Assembly (NCBI GenBank): GCA_001179505.1
Contig: CDMY01000405.1
Span: 286,388 to 350,387, forward strand
Direction of reading: 5' to 3'
DNA: 64,000 bases
From: Vitrella brassicaformis
Taxonomy: Eukaryota > Sar > Vitrellaceae
Each line of letters opens with the position of its first letter. The stretch's first letter is position 1. Below, one piece after another: positions 33,442 to 44,639 of this stretch. The position numbers and the translations under genes were made by a program. The notes under the pieces were generated by a model. It was not told where the DNA came from and searched no databases. It saw only the letters and a list, made by a program, of their open reading frames with translations.

Positions 33442-33692
33442 CTCGCGCCGCCTTCAGGCAAGGGTGCGTTGCGACTGCAGAAGATGTCAATTGATGTCCT
33501 CCACTCTGGCCAGCGCCCCAGATCAGCGTTCAAAACCCATTGGAGAAGGGCGCCGATCGTCTGCGAGCTCAGCCGTGACATCGGAGCGCGTAGCACGTGA
33601 CGTGGCGGCGCGGCCAAGCTGTCCTGTAGCAAAAAGCGGCAGATCCGTCACTTTTCAGCGATTTTCAGGCTGGTTTTCGTTGACTGAGTTGG

Positions 33693-35218
33693 ATGATCTG
33701 GTGCCTATTCTTTCCTGCCGGAAGCCGGAAGGTGTGTGCGTATTTCTTCACCTGCTGGCTCGTCAACCGCAGCCTCGACATGATCGTCACTGTCCTCTAC
33801 TGCGTCGGCTTTGCCATCATTTGCGATGCCGTCAACCGCTACTGCAAGAGACGACTCGAGGAGAAGGAGTGGACCTTCACACAAAGTAAGTCAGCCACAT
33901 GTGGCAGCCAGCCGAACACGCAGGCAGAATCCTCATGTGTGAGCGCTACACCACACTGCGGGGTGGGTGTGGTGTTTGAGTCAGGTGACTTTCGCGACGG
34001 CAGGGAGGCAGGAACGAGGCAGGGCGGCAGGCGTGTGGCCATCGTGACGGGCGCCAATAGCGGCATCGGTCTGGCCCTGGTAGAGCAGCTGGTGGCGTGC
34101 GGCCTCCACGTCGTCCTTGCCTGCCGGAACGTGGCCAAGGCGCAGCGGGCCATTGACACCGTGGCTGAGAGGCTGGCTGGTAAGGACCATCACGGCAGCA
34201 TGGAGATCCTGCAGGTGGACGTGTCGTCCCCCGCGTCCTGCCTCGCCGCTGCCGCTGAGGTGCGGAAGCGCCACCCCAAGATCGGCTTCCTCTTCTGCAA
34301 TGCGGGCGTGGTGCAGTACGGCAGCCAGCGGCTCTCCCTGTTTCTCCAGCTGACCTCTCTCGACCGCATCCGGACCTTCTTCAATCTGTCACGCGTGACG
34401 CCCGAGGGCCCCTGCTTCATCGAAGAGCGGCCCGGCGTGGTGACGGCCGAGGGCTACGGGACGTCGTTCGCCACTCATGTGCTGGGCCACTATGTGCTGG
34501 TGCGGCAGCTGGAGCAGGCTCTCGAGGCTGGCAACGGGTGTTTGGTGTGGACGGGGAGCAGGGGCTCGAGCAACCAGTGGATTGTCAAGGGCGAGCACCT
34601 CAAGGACCCCATGTGTGTGACGGGCGACGAGCCCTACGGATACACCAAACACCTTCAAGTGAGATTGATGCTGACAAACAAACCAACACACGTGGACGCT
34701 TGTTGGGTGTGCCCCTTTGTGTGTTGTGTGTTGTGTGGACACAGGACACGTTGAGTGTGGCTCTCAACCGTGAGTGGTGTGCTCGTGGTCGGTGTGTGCG
34801 GAGCTACGTGGGCTGCCCCGGTGTGGTGCTGACGGAGCTGCCGCCGCCGGCCCTCCTGCTGCTCAAGCCCATCGTGTGGGCCATAGCCTTCGTGCTCCCC
34901 ATGTGGCGCATCTCGCCGCAGAGGGGCGCGGCCGTCCTGCTGCACCTGGCATCCCTCAAGGGCACACCTACCCCTGCAGTGAGGCACCAGGTGCGGGAGG
35001 GCGATGGACGGCAGGCGGCCCTTGACAAGAAGTATGTCATGGAGTTCGCCGAGCGGGTGGGGGCGGCGGAGGTGGGCCAGGGCCACTGGGCGGCCACCGA
35101 TGACGAGCAGCAGTGGCTGGTGGGGTACCTCGAGGAGCTGCTGAGCCAGAGGGGCAAGGGCGGCGCTGGTGCTGGTTCTGCTGCGGAGGGGGAGGAGGAG
35201 GAGTGGAAGCTCCTGTAG
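33693..35218 (+). CDS. Short-chain dehydrogenase/reductase, membrane-anchored (3-ketosteroid-reductase-like)
   Basis: Exons 33693-33885, 33985-34658 and 34745-35218. An N-terminal hydrophobic segment (MIVTVLYCVGFAIICDAV, Met at 33780 is an alternative start) anchors it in a membrane. The Rossmann fold shows VAIVTGANSGIGLAL (cofactor-binding TGxxxGIG), the NAG motif (FLFCNAGVVQYGS) and YGYTKHLQ (catalytic Tyr-x-x-x-Lys), with a Ser in WTGSRGSS upstream as the expected active-site Ser. The spacing with an insertion after NAG and the terminal hydrophobic stretch (LLLLKPIVWAIAFVL) recall ERG27/HSD17B7 3-ketosteroid reductases and retinol-dehydrogenase-like SDRs. NADP preference is suggested by ACRN after beta-2. 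The exact substrate cannot be fixed from sequence. Confidence 0.85.
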
Positions 35219-36042
35219 CCTAGCTGTCCAGACGGAATGACCAAATGTAGCCTGCAGCAAGCTGATAGTGTGTGGCTGACTGACTGATGGACAGACCGAG
35301 CTCATCTCATTGATGTGTGGCCGGCAGGCAGAGCAGGGAGGGGAATTACATACACATGACATGTGCCTGTCTGTCTGTCTGCCTGTCTGTCTGTACGACT
35401 TGTGCGTGTGATGCGAGTAGCCCTGTGGCCGAGGCGAGGCGAGGCGAGCCAGCCGTCCGTTTTTCGTTTTTTTGGTCCTCTTGATTGAAGTTGCCGATGA
35501 ATGCGATGCGATGCATTGACTGACTGATATAATTCCTGGCTGATGGGGCGGAGGGGTGGTGGATGGTGGATGGACACATGCGTTTTTGTTTGACTTTATT
35601 TATTGTACTCCTCTCTCTATGCCTCTATCCATGATATCATGATGGATGCATCCATCGTATCAGTCAATCCAATCATGTGAGCTCATCCATCATCTCATCA
35701 GACACACGCCACGCCCACAATCGCCGGTAGGCCGGCCTGGCACACGCATCGCATGCCACAAGTAGATACATCGGTTTATTCACATGTGTCTGTCTGGGTA
35801 TGAATACGATAGCTATCGATGCCAATGCACCAAAATGTCCGCAAAGCAATTTCTTGCAAGGCAGGCCCGGCCTTCTTTACACCAGCCATTTGTCAGGCAT
35901 TCATTATGAGCAACAGCAATTCGATCATCATTACACGCGCATCGATCGCATCACACGGGCACACAGACACACAGGCAGGCAGGCAGCCAGGGGTGGGCCA
36001 CACACACACAGACACCCACAAGCATGGACAGGCACACACAGG
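35219..36042. other. Convergent intergenic region
   Basis: Between the SDR gene (+) and the GT32 gene (-). It holds (CTGT)n near 35368-35395, GCGAT-rich and CACACA simple sequence, and both 3' UTRs. No gene was recognised. Confidence 0.45.
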
Positions 36043-37441
36043 TCATAATGTCGATGTCTCTCTAAGGTCTTCCCAGCACGGTGGCCGCCAGTGTGCCGGT
36101 TTGGCTGGCGGCACCCACGCCCCCTTGGGCCGACTGCCGTCAGCCGTGTACCACTTGTACTCCTGCCGCCATCTGCCGCTGAACTGATGGATAACGAAAA
36201 TCTCCGGGCTGTGGCAGTCCATCGTGGCGTGTGAGTGGCTCTGCAAAGGGGCGAACCTGTTGACCCCCAGCAGCCTCACGTCGCCTGTCTGAAAGTCTCC
36301 CCCCTCCCTGACGGCGGTGCGATCGAGCCCATACATGGCCATGTAGTCCATCACGGCCCGGGAGAAGACAGTGGGTCCGGTGAGGAAGACGCTATCGACG
36401 TTGGTGGGGGTCACCCGGAGCTGCGCGATCTTCTGCAGGACGAGGGCGATGGTCGCATAGAGAATGGGGTGCCTGGGGGCGAATGCGAAACACCAGTTGG
36501 TGAACTGGAGGTAGTCCTCCTGGGGCTTGTTGATTTCGACGCCGATCAGGCCTGTTATGGCATGTCATGGCAGAGCAGAGAGGAGAGAACATGCCGTGCA
36601 GGTCGATGGATGGATGGATGCCTCTCTCTTCTCTGTCTTCTCTCACCTCTGGACGAATGTCCGTATGGCTGATCCCACCTGTCGATGGGCACTCGGCAAT
36701 CGATGTCGGTATCGAGGAACAAGCCCCCCTTGTCATATATGATCAAGTAAGACCACACATCCTGGTGCCATTCCCAACACACACACACACCAGACGCCAA
36801 AGCGGCCTGTGCGGCCCGAGCCCCTCCTCCCCCTGTCTGTGTGTGCGGACAAAGTCTGACCTTCTTTTCAACAGTGTTCTTCAAGAACCTCCACGTGTCG
36901 AGTATCCCCGGGAACGTCGCCCTGACGTACTCTTCCATGTCGATGTCGTCATAGACGACAAACCTCCACCCGGGGTTCATCCTGGTGCATTTCTCAAAAT
37001 TCCTCTGCTCCCACCTCGCCATATTCTGCTTGTCGCGCGTCGTCATGAACACCTGCCGGGGAATCGCCGGCACTGACGGGGACGACTCGACCGATGATCT
37101 CACGGCCGGTCCGTCGGCTGCAGCTGCAGTGGCGGGGTCAGTGTTTGCACAGGCTGGGCAATGGCAGTCTTGTTCCTGCGATATGAGTTGATGGCCGGAG
37201 CCGCGGAGAAGATGGGCCCGCCCGGCTGACAGGTGGTCGGTGGCGGAGGCGGCGTCGGTCCTGCTGATGCTGATGCCGCTGCTGCTGACAGCAGCAGCTG
37301 TGGCCGCAGATGCGATGGATGCCCTTGCGAAGTTGGTGAGCAGCATCGATCTGAGCCTCTGGTCGCCGACAATCAGATGACGGCCGTAATGCACAGCAGT
37401 ATGATCAGGTAGATGACCGCCGCCTTCCTCGCCTTCATCAT
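36043..37441 (-). CDS. GT32-type (OCH1-like) glycosyltransferase with DXD motif
   Basis: Exons visible on the minus strand: about 37346-36861, about 36765-36648 and about 36551-36043. IPRQVFMTTRDKQNM begins the catalytic domain, MNPGWRFVVYDD follows, and YDKGGLFLDTDIDCRVPID holds the DXD sugar-nucleotide/metal motif. Later FAFAPRHPILYA and VFLTGPTVFSRAV fit the GT32 fold (mannosyl/hexosyl transferases of Golgi). The likely start is a tiny open frame at 37441-37373 coding MMKARKAAVIYLIILLCITA, a textbook type II signal anchor, but it is one base out of frame with the downstream exon; either a very small intron or a frameshift joins them. Without it the first Met would be at 37346. A Golgi lumenal role is inferred. 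Confidence 0.78.
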
Positions 37442-37626
37442 GCGCCTCCCCGTTCACAGCGGCGTCACCAGCCCAAGCAACCCCGCCGCCCCATCTCAGG
37501 ACAGCATCACAACAGCGAAGAGCCAAGGCAGCGGCAGAAATAAAATAATCGACCAGAGGCGGTTGTCGTGGCGGTTGCGCGGATCCGGGCCAAAGATCTG
37601 GGCCGGCCAGTGTGGGAGATCTCCCA
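37442..37626. promoter_or_regulatory. Divergent promoter region, GT32 / TMEM231
   Basis: 185 bp between the signal-anchor ATG at 37441 (-) and the TMEM231 ATG at 37627 (+). No specific element was identified. Confidence 0.3.
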
Positions 37627-38673
37627 ATGGCGATTGCGCACTCCACGCCCAGCAGAGTGGCGTACGTCACGCCCATTGCGTCGCTCGGATGCCTTCTCTC
37701 CGTTGCGCTCACCATCGGCGTCATCATCGTGCCCTTCCTCATCGCCTTCTCGTCCTACTCATTCTGGCTGCACGAGGGATCCTACACCGAGCAGCCGGAG
37801 GTCGCCTACTCATCGGACGCCCTCGCACTCATCGAGGGCAGAAAGAACGGCCTACCGTCGACGGTCTTCTGGAGCACCGTGCAGCAACTCAACCAGCTGG
37901 CGGGGACGTCCGTCGTCACCCCCGATGTGCGCGTGAGGGCGGCAGACTTCAACCTTGACGGCAAGACGGACCGGCTGACGGTGGAGATGACCTTCCCTCT
38001 GAGCACCCAGGGCATGGAGGAGGTGGACTCAGTCATGCTGATGCTGGGCGTGACCTACCGCCTCAACGACCGGGTCCGGATGGACATGCAGGGGCTGGCG
38101 GTGCTGGCCGCGTCCACCGCACAGGGCAGGGCCTCGCTGAGCGCTAAAGGGGCCATCCGTCTGGTGCAGCGCAACCCCCTCCCCGTCGGCTCCAAGCCTC
38201 GCCGGGTCTATGACTCCTCCCCTCTGTCCATCAGCGCCATCTCGCCCTCCAGCAGCCAGGATGCCTACGCCGCCCCCACCCACGCCCTCCCATTTGTCGT
38301 CCGTCGGCTGCTCGACAGCTACACCAACCGCAATGAGAGCATTAGCTTCGACCTCAACAGCCCCCCATTCTGGTCGAACGAGCCGGCCACAACCAACGGA
38401 GCGGCGCCGATGGTGCGGCGCATGGACGGCCAGGCATCCGGCGGCAGCGTGTATCAGGGGTTCCAGACGAGTGGGTCGAAGAGCTTCCGTGCGACGGTGG
38501 TGATGGAGGTCCCCGAGCAGCCGGTGCGGTACCGCCCGGATGCGCTGGAGCTGCTCAAGTTCGCGTGGATACAGTGCCTGGCCTTCCTGGTGCCGCTGTG
38601 GTATATTGTGGGTAAGATCAAGGACGTGTTGTTTGGCAAGATCCTGCCTAGCCGCGCTGTGGTGATGCAGTGA
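37627..38673 (+). CDS. TMEM231: TMEM231 homologue (ciliary transition-zone MKS/B9 complex)
   Basis: Intronless frame of 348 residues from ATG 37627 (MAIAHSTPSRVAYV). The architecture matches TMEM231: an N-terminal membrane helix (LLSVALTIGVIIVPFLIAF), directly followed by SYSFWLHEGSYTEQPEV, a long extracellular/lumenal domain with the DFNLDGKTDRLTVEM motif, then MLGVTYRLNDRVRMDMQGLA, late NRNESISFDLNSPPFW, and a second helix preceded by LELLKFAWIQCLAFLVPLWY. The human protein has the same order of features, including the DGKTD motif and KFAWxQ before helix 2. TMEM231 belongs to the Meckel-syndrome transition-zone complex gating cilia, so the organism probably builds a compartmentalised flagellum at some life stage. 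Length is close to the animal protein. Confidence 0.88.
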   Translation: MAIAHSTPSRVAYVTPIASLGCLLSVALTIGVIIVPFLIAFSSYSFWLHEGSYTEQPEVAYSSDALALIEGRKNGLPSTVFWSTVQQLNQLAGTSVVTPDVRVRAADFNLDGKTDRLTVEMTFPLSTQGMEEVDSVMLMLGVTYRLNDRVRMDMQGLAVLAASTAQGRASLSAKGAIRLVQRNPLPVGSKPRRVYDSSPLSISAISPSSSQDAYAAPTHALPFVVRRLLDSYTNRNESISFDLNSPPFWSNEPATTNGAAPMVRRMDGQASGGSVYQGFQTSGSKSFRATVVMEVPEQPVRYRPDALELLKFAWIQCLAFLVPLWYIVGKIKDVLFGKILPSRAVVMQ

Positions 38674-38919
38674 GGGGGAGGGCTGCATGGGGGGAGGATG
38701 TGTGTGAAGAAAGCGTGTTTCATGTTCATGTGGTGTACAGGGCTTAACGCAAATACATACCTGGATCGATGGATGGATACCTCCCCCCATCCCACTTCAT
38801 GTGCACAGACAAATAAATAGTCGACTCGTGTACTGACTGTGCGTGCGAGTGTGTGAGTGTAGTGTGGTCAAACCCCGACTGACTCGTCCATCCATCGATT
38901 CGTTCAGTGCGATCTAATA

Positions 38920-41605
38920 TCAGTCATCTGTCTTCCTTCTGGCCACGATGAACTTCTTCCGCTGCCTTGCCGGCAAACCCTCACTGACCATGACCCTCCT
39001 TGTAGCAATCCCACCCTCACTGACCCCACAATTCACACGCCCCTCACGCACACACGGGGGCGTCACACGCGTACCCGGACGACTGATCCGCACACGCGGC
39101 AGCGTCATTGCCTCTGCCCTGGCCGTCGATGTGCCTTTGCCCTTGGCTCGTCTCGCTGCTACCTTGTCGCCCCCCCGTGTGACCATTTTTGCCGAGTCTT
39201 CTGCCGGCGGGGAAAGGCGCGCCGGTGAGTGCTCTGGGGGACTTGGCAGAGCTGTTAGCCGGAAAAATTCGTCTGTTTGATGCGTCCACCCAGAGAGGTC
39301 GCTGGGGAGCCCTTCTTGCTCTGGGGATGAGGGAGCCGCGCCTCTCCGAGGGCTGGATAACCGTCTCTTCCCGCCGCCATTTCTGTCTTCCGCCCACGCC
39401 CCTTGAGCAATGTCTGCCTTCGTCTCTTTCACTTCATGAACTGGCGCAGAGAGGGATGTGCTGTCTCCGTGTTTTGTCGGCTGTGCGGTCGCGGGTTTGG
39501 GCTTCGCCGTTTGTCTTGCGTCCTCCGGTTTCCGTCTTGGTGTTGTTGCCGAGAGGGACATGTGCCTGTGGGCTGGCGTGGCGATTTGTGACGGTCGGGA
39601 GGAGCGGGACACGGCGGACTGCAAGGCACCGAGGCACTCAAACCGATGCCAATACTGAGCGTACGACCACTGCACACACAGACACACACATGGAGAAGAA
39701 CACAGATGGAGGCTGTCGCTGGGTTACTTCGCATTGTTTCGAGCAGAAGCGAGGCCTCGCGCAGCTGTGGCATGGCCGCAGTGTGGATGAGGGCGGCAGG
39801 TCCGCTTCATGGGCAAGACACATCGGGTTGGCACACGCGTCCTCCGGGCATGGCAGATAAGGCACGGCACCTGCCACACACACACACACAGACACACACA
39901 GTCCATGCATCCATCCATTCATCCGTCCATCCATCAATGCCACCCCCGACTTTCCTCACTCACCGACCGAATTGCTGCAGTGTCATGAGCAGCTGGGTGG
40001 CGGTCTCCTTCTCCTGTGTATGTCCGTATGGCCGTGCGTCCCCGCCAGCGAACCAGTCCTCACCCAGCCACCGACGCGCACTCACCTCTGATTTCAAACC
40101 CTGAAGGAGAGGAGAGGAGTGGACGGAGCCGAGACACAACGCATAACACAACACATTCAATGGATGTGTGGATGCGAGCAGGCAGGGAGGGAGGGAGGGA
40201 GGGGAAGAAATGGCTGTGTGTCATCACCTGTGTGTACAGGTCAACGGCTGTTCTGGTGGTGGACTCATCTCGAAAACACAAAGCCCGCAAATCTGTCACA
40301 TCTGAGCAGCGAGACACACACACACACACACACCCCGACCGATGCAATCAGTATTCTGTGTCCTTGCGTGGAGGGTGTTGGTCGTTTGGCTGTTTGTTTG
40401 GGGGGCTCAACATCTGTCACAAGGGCCAGGTTGACTTCACAGAGCAGGTAGTAGCAAGACGACAGAAATTTAGACCCACTAGACTCCTGCATGCAGCCAG
40501 ACACACACAGGAGAGGAACCCGTGTCTCCCACCCCATATATATCTCCCTGTCGATTACATTACCTCCTGCAGACGGAACTCATCGAGGCTTCTCTTGGCC
40601 TGGCACATGAAGGCATACGCCTTCTGCGGACTCTCAGCGCCGCTCCGCACACAACGGTTGTACAGCGCGACACCGAGAAAGAACCTGGCCTCGGACCGCT
40701 TGATCCGCATCGCCTCCTCCTGCTCCCGCTGCGCCCTTTGCCTGTCCGTCCCCATGCACAGATATCCCAAACGACGCGCTCTCTTCTTGGTCATCGGAGC
40801 GAAAGGCTTGGTGTCTCCCCGATGGCTGTCTGACGGTGGCACATACTCGGCTGCCTGCCTGAATGCGTCCGCGGCCTCCCGGTCTCGCCCCATGTGTAGC
40901 AGCAGGCGGCCGGTCATGACGCCCAGAAGAGGCACCAGGTCACGCCGCAGATGCATGCACAGCCGCAGGTGGGAGACGGCTCTCGCCTCCATCTCCGACA
41001 CACGCAAGACCATGCCGCCCTCATCTCCTTCTTCGTCAACATCAACAGTCTCCTGGGCGATCCCTATCGCCCCCTCCGCCTCCACTTGTGCGCCGTCCAT
41101 GCAGGCGGCGTAGTACAGCACAGAGGCCATAAAGATAGCCGTGAAGGTGACGTTGTACTGGTCAAGATAGTCCTCGAGCACGCCCCACAGCTGCTCCCGA
41201 ACCGGCGCACTCAGCCACAGCACGTCCACATCCACCAAAGCAGCCTCCACATAGATGTCAATGGCGTCGAGGCGCTCCTCAAGGTCGCGCCGCATTGAAA
41301 GGAAGAGCGCCAGTTTGGCCAGCGCCTTTGCCCTGGCGTGCCGTTTGGCAGCGGGGGAGTGCTGCCAAGACGGGCCCTGTTGGCTGTAAGGGTCGCTGTC
41401 CGCCAACATGAGGGTGGACTGGCCGGTCGCGAAGGAGAACAGGGAGCAGCTGTGACCCTCCACACCTGCACGAGAAAGGGAGAAGGGTGGATGCTGGCAC
41501 GTGTGACTCGCATGGCGTCCATCCAGTGTTTTCTGGCTTACCTGGCAAAGTGTCGGCACGAGGGGCTTTCCCTCCACCGACTTCGTTGCTACGCTGACTC
41601 GGCAT
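38920..41605 (-). CDS. MYND zinc-finger protein with helical N-terminal region
   Basis: Minus-strand exons: 41605-41542 (MPSQRSNEVGGGKAPR), 41465-40564, about 40494-40418, about 40279-40230, about 40101-39960, 39870-39730 and about 39669-38920. The large second exon is alpha-helical and TPR-like, with LRLCMHLRRDLVPLLGVMTG and GRDREAADAFRQAAEY. The zinc finger is split over an intron: CANPMCLAHE, then PCHSCARPRFCSKQCE, then WSYAQYWHRFEC, giving the C-x2-C, C-x3-C and H-x3-C spacing of MYND domains. The C-terminal ~200 residues are basic, Ser/Pro/Thr-rich and probably disordered. MYND fingers mediate protein contacts; the TPR-like plus MYND layout occurs in SMYD-like and scaffold proteins, but no SET motif is seen. 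Confidence 0.72.
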
Positions 41606-41845
41606 TGGTTTTGTCCACGAAGGAAGGCTCCGAGTCGGCAGTGAATCAGACAAGTGGGCTGGGGGCGCGCCCCCGCGACAGAACGTCCGCGGGGAAGCCG
41701 GGACGGTAACGTGATGATGCACGGCAATGAGATGAGACACCCAACATGCCGGGCAGGTACGTCAGAGCTGCGAGAGGGCGAAGGAGAGCAGGAACGCGAC
41801 AGAAGGCGAGGATGCTGCCTTGACAAGTCCCTACATCCGTAGATC

Positions 41846-41917
41846 GGCCTTGTGGTCTAGGGGTATGATTTTCGCTTAGGGTGCGAAAGGTCCCGCGTTC
41901 GAATCGCGGCAAGGCCC
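41846..41917 (+). tRNA. tRNA-Pro (AGG anticodon)
   Basis: A 72-nt cloverleaf: acceptor stem GGCCTTG pairs with CAAGGCC; D-arm has the A-box-like TGGTCTAGGGG; the anticodon stem TTCGC/GCGAA encloses loop TTAGGGT with anticodon AGG; the T-arm CCGCG-TTCGAAT-CGCGG has a B-box-like GGTTCGAATC equivalent. No intron. A TTTT run at 41918-41921 directly after the discriminator base is a Pol III terminator. It sits 241 bp upstream of the MYND gene start and before the MFS gene. Confidence 0.95.
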
Positions 41918-41921
41918 TTTT
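41918..41921 (+). terminator. Pol III T-run terminator
   Basis: Four Ts immediately follow the tRNA-Pro discriminator base. Confidence 0.75.
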
Positions 41922-42101
41922 GCGCCACTTGCAAGATCGGTGTGCCACAGGGTGTCGCTGCATCTCCTCTAGCGTTGTTTTAGTCGCGCGCAGAACAAGG
42001 TCATCTCTCCAGCCGCCGCAAGATCTTTTGGCTCGTCGAGAAAATCCGCCTCTTCTCGTCCGTCGAGAGAATCCTGTGGCGTCCACCCACGACAAACAAC
42101 A

Positions 42102-44639
42102 ATGGCGCGTCCCGTAGTGGGGCGCAGTGCACCGGTCTGCCCGGGTTCGGAGGATTCGCAGGAGGCGGCGGACGTGGAGCAGCCTTCCGTGACGGTGTCG
42201 TTCCCCACGGATCAGCCGCAGGAGGCCCTCCTGCTGCACCACCCTCCGAGCGAGAAGTGGCTTCGCTACTCGGTGTACCTGAGCGGCATCGTGTGCTTCC
42301 AGACGTGTATGGCCAACCTGCTGGTGACGGCGGCGCCCTACATGGTGAAAGAGTTCGTCAAGAACGAGAACACCAGCATCGGATACTACGCGGGGTTCCT
42401 CCTGTCGGCCTTCTTCTGCGGCCGTGCCGTCACCACCACCTACCCCTGGGGCTGGGTGGCCGACACCTCGGGCAGGAAAGTCTGCCTCTTCATCGCGGTT
42501 GTTACCACTGGTCAGGCAGTGAGCCACGGGATGGAGTGGAGGGAGCATCATGAGCATGGTGGACTCGTTCATTCTGTCTGGCTGCCTTGTCTGCCTGGCT
42601 GTGTGTGTGTGTGTGTGTGTGTGTCAGGTGTGTTGACGGGTCTTGTGGGGTTGACTCGCAACTTTTGGATGGTGGTGTTCCTCCGCTTTCTGGCCGGCTG
42701 CTTCTCGCCCACTCTGTCTGTGGCTCGGGCGCTGGCCGCCGATATAGTCCCCAAACACAAACACTCGTCAACCATGGCACACATATCCGCAGGTACGAGA
42801 GAGCGAGCAGATGAGATGAGAAGGAAACTGGCACAGAGAAATGGACTGTGTGTGCCTGCCTGCCTATCAGGTCGCACAATGGGTTTCCTGATAGGCCCGA
42901 CAATGGGTGGCTGGCTCGCGTATCCATGCGAGCCGGGCAAGTGGGGGTCAGAGTTTCTCAAGACCAGCTTCCCGGTCGCCTGCTCGACCGGTCTCCCCTT
43001 CGCCCCCGCCTGCATCACGTGCGCCTTGCTGCAAGTGGTATGTCTGGTGCTGCTCGCCTACGTCCCTGAGAGCCCCGCGATTGTGGAGAAGCTCCATCGG
43101 AAACGCGACGACCGCCACCGACAGCGGGAGGAGAGGCGGCGGCAGCTGGAGCGGCAGAAGGAGGACAACGCTGCTGTCCAGAACAGCTCGCTCAAGAGCC
43201 CCCTCCTCCCCCTCCCCCTCCCCACGCACAACGCATCAACGCAGCCGGGGTCCGACCCACGCGCCGACGATGCCACCGTGAATGGGGGAGGGAGCTACCA
43301 GAGTGGTGGGCAGGGGCACGTACCCAGCCCCCCTCAGGATGCTGGGAATATCAACAACAATAACAACGAGCTGGACGAGACGCCTGTCGAGAAAGTGGTA
43401 CACGCGCGAGAGCTGCGTCGGTGGGATGAGATGAGCCGAGGGTTGCCGCGGTGGTGGCGGTCGCTGAATCCGCGACGGTGGTGGCGAAGGCGGACCAGAG
43501 CGACGCCTTTAAAGATGACCCCAGGGCTGGTCGTCACCGTAAGCCCACTCTCGCTCACCGCACCAGCACATCGCAGTGGTGTGTTGTGTGTTGCCTGGCT
43601 GCCTGTGAATGTTGCAGGTGATGATCGCCTTCTTCATCAGTTTTGCGCGCATCGCAACGGACCAGACGTCGGCCCTGTTTTGCGTTCAGCCGCTGGACTT
43701 CAGGGTCGCCACCGTGGGCACCGTATTCTTCGTCTCAGGACTCATCAACTTCCCACTACAGGCACGCCATCCCCTCCCACACACATCGACACAGCATAAC
43801 CCTGCTCTCTCTCTGCAGATTTTTTTAGTGCCGTGGTTGATAGACACGTTTAAGCCGCGAGTGGCGCGTGTGGTGGGGTTGCTGACGGCGGCTCTCTGCT
43901 GCCTGCTGTTCCCGTCGGTGGGTCTGCTCACGGGGTTAGTGAGCGACTGGGTGCTGGTGTGCATGGTGGCCGCCTACATCGCCGTCAAGGACCTGGCCTA
44001 TGGCGGACTCGGACACACTTCAAACTTCCTTATTGTCAACGACTGCCTCCCCACCATCAGGCACGAAGAGCACATTGGACACAGAGGGAGGGAGGGAGGG
44101 AGGGAGACTCTGATCTCTCTCGGCTGTGTGCGTGACTGCACAGGGGTCGCGTCAACGGGATGAACATCCAGGCGCAGTCTGTCGCATCGACGTTCTCGCC
44201 CGTCATCGCATCAGTCACCTTCTCATGGGGACTGCAGGTGACCGCCTGACCACCAAATGTATCCTTCTGCTCCATGTAAATGCGTTGTGTTGTGTCTATG
44301 TCTGCGTGTCAGGCTGCGCACGGCATTCTATCTGGCGGCGATTGGCTGACCCGTGTGGTGGGCGAGGCCAGCTACGGCCTGCCCTTCTACATCTGCGGGC
44401 TGGTCACCCTCGTCAACTGCGTCCTTGCATGCCTCCCCGCCTCCCTGCGGCTGGACACCGCCCCGCCCACACCCGCCCCCCCATCCACCACCCCCCTCAC
44501 ACTCTCATCTGTGACGAGCCCCGTTGTGTCGCCGGTGCAGCCGCACAGGAAGCCGTCGGACCTGTTCGCCACGCCGCCCGTCAAGAGCTGCCCTCTGCTG
44601 CAGCCACCGGCCCACCCTAAACAGCCCAGGGGGCGATAG
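42102..44639 (+). CDS. Major facilitator superfamily transporter (ZIF1-like)
   Basis: Exons 42102-42510, 42628-42792, 42871-43538, 43618-43761, 43819-44060, 44144-44237 and 44313-44639. Helix segments: YSVYLSGIVCFQTCMANLLV, YYAGFLLSAFFCGRAVTTTY followed by the loop 2-3 signature GWVADTSGRKVCL, NFWMVVFLRFLAGCFSPTLS, RTMGFLIGPTMGGWLAY, LLQVVCLVLLAYVPESP; then a long charged central loop (about 43080-43510), and the second six helices (MIAFFISFARIATDQ; FFVSGLINFPLQ; LTAALCCLLFPSVGLL; LPFYICGLVTLVNCV). The A-motif and GRALT/GRAVT-type helix resemble zinc-induced-facilitator and related drug:H+ antiporters; the substrate is unknown. Two introns (43762-43818 and 44061-44143) use GC donors. The first is 57 nt, in frame and stop-free. 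Confidence 0.85.
42600..42624. repeat. (TG)n microsatellite at intron 3' end
   Basis: TG run directly before the TCAG acceptor of the first MFS-gene intron. Confidence 0.9.

Noticed and set aside
32130-33632. 500-codon minus-strand frame extending upstream of the SF1-like start
   Set aside because: The part upstream of 33441 and the reading through both introns lack similarity to SF1; the three-exon model fits the family better.
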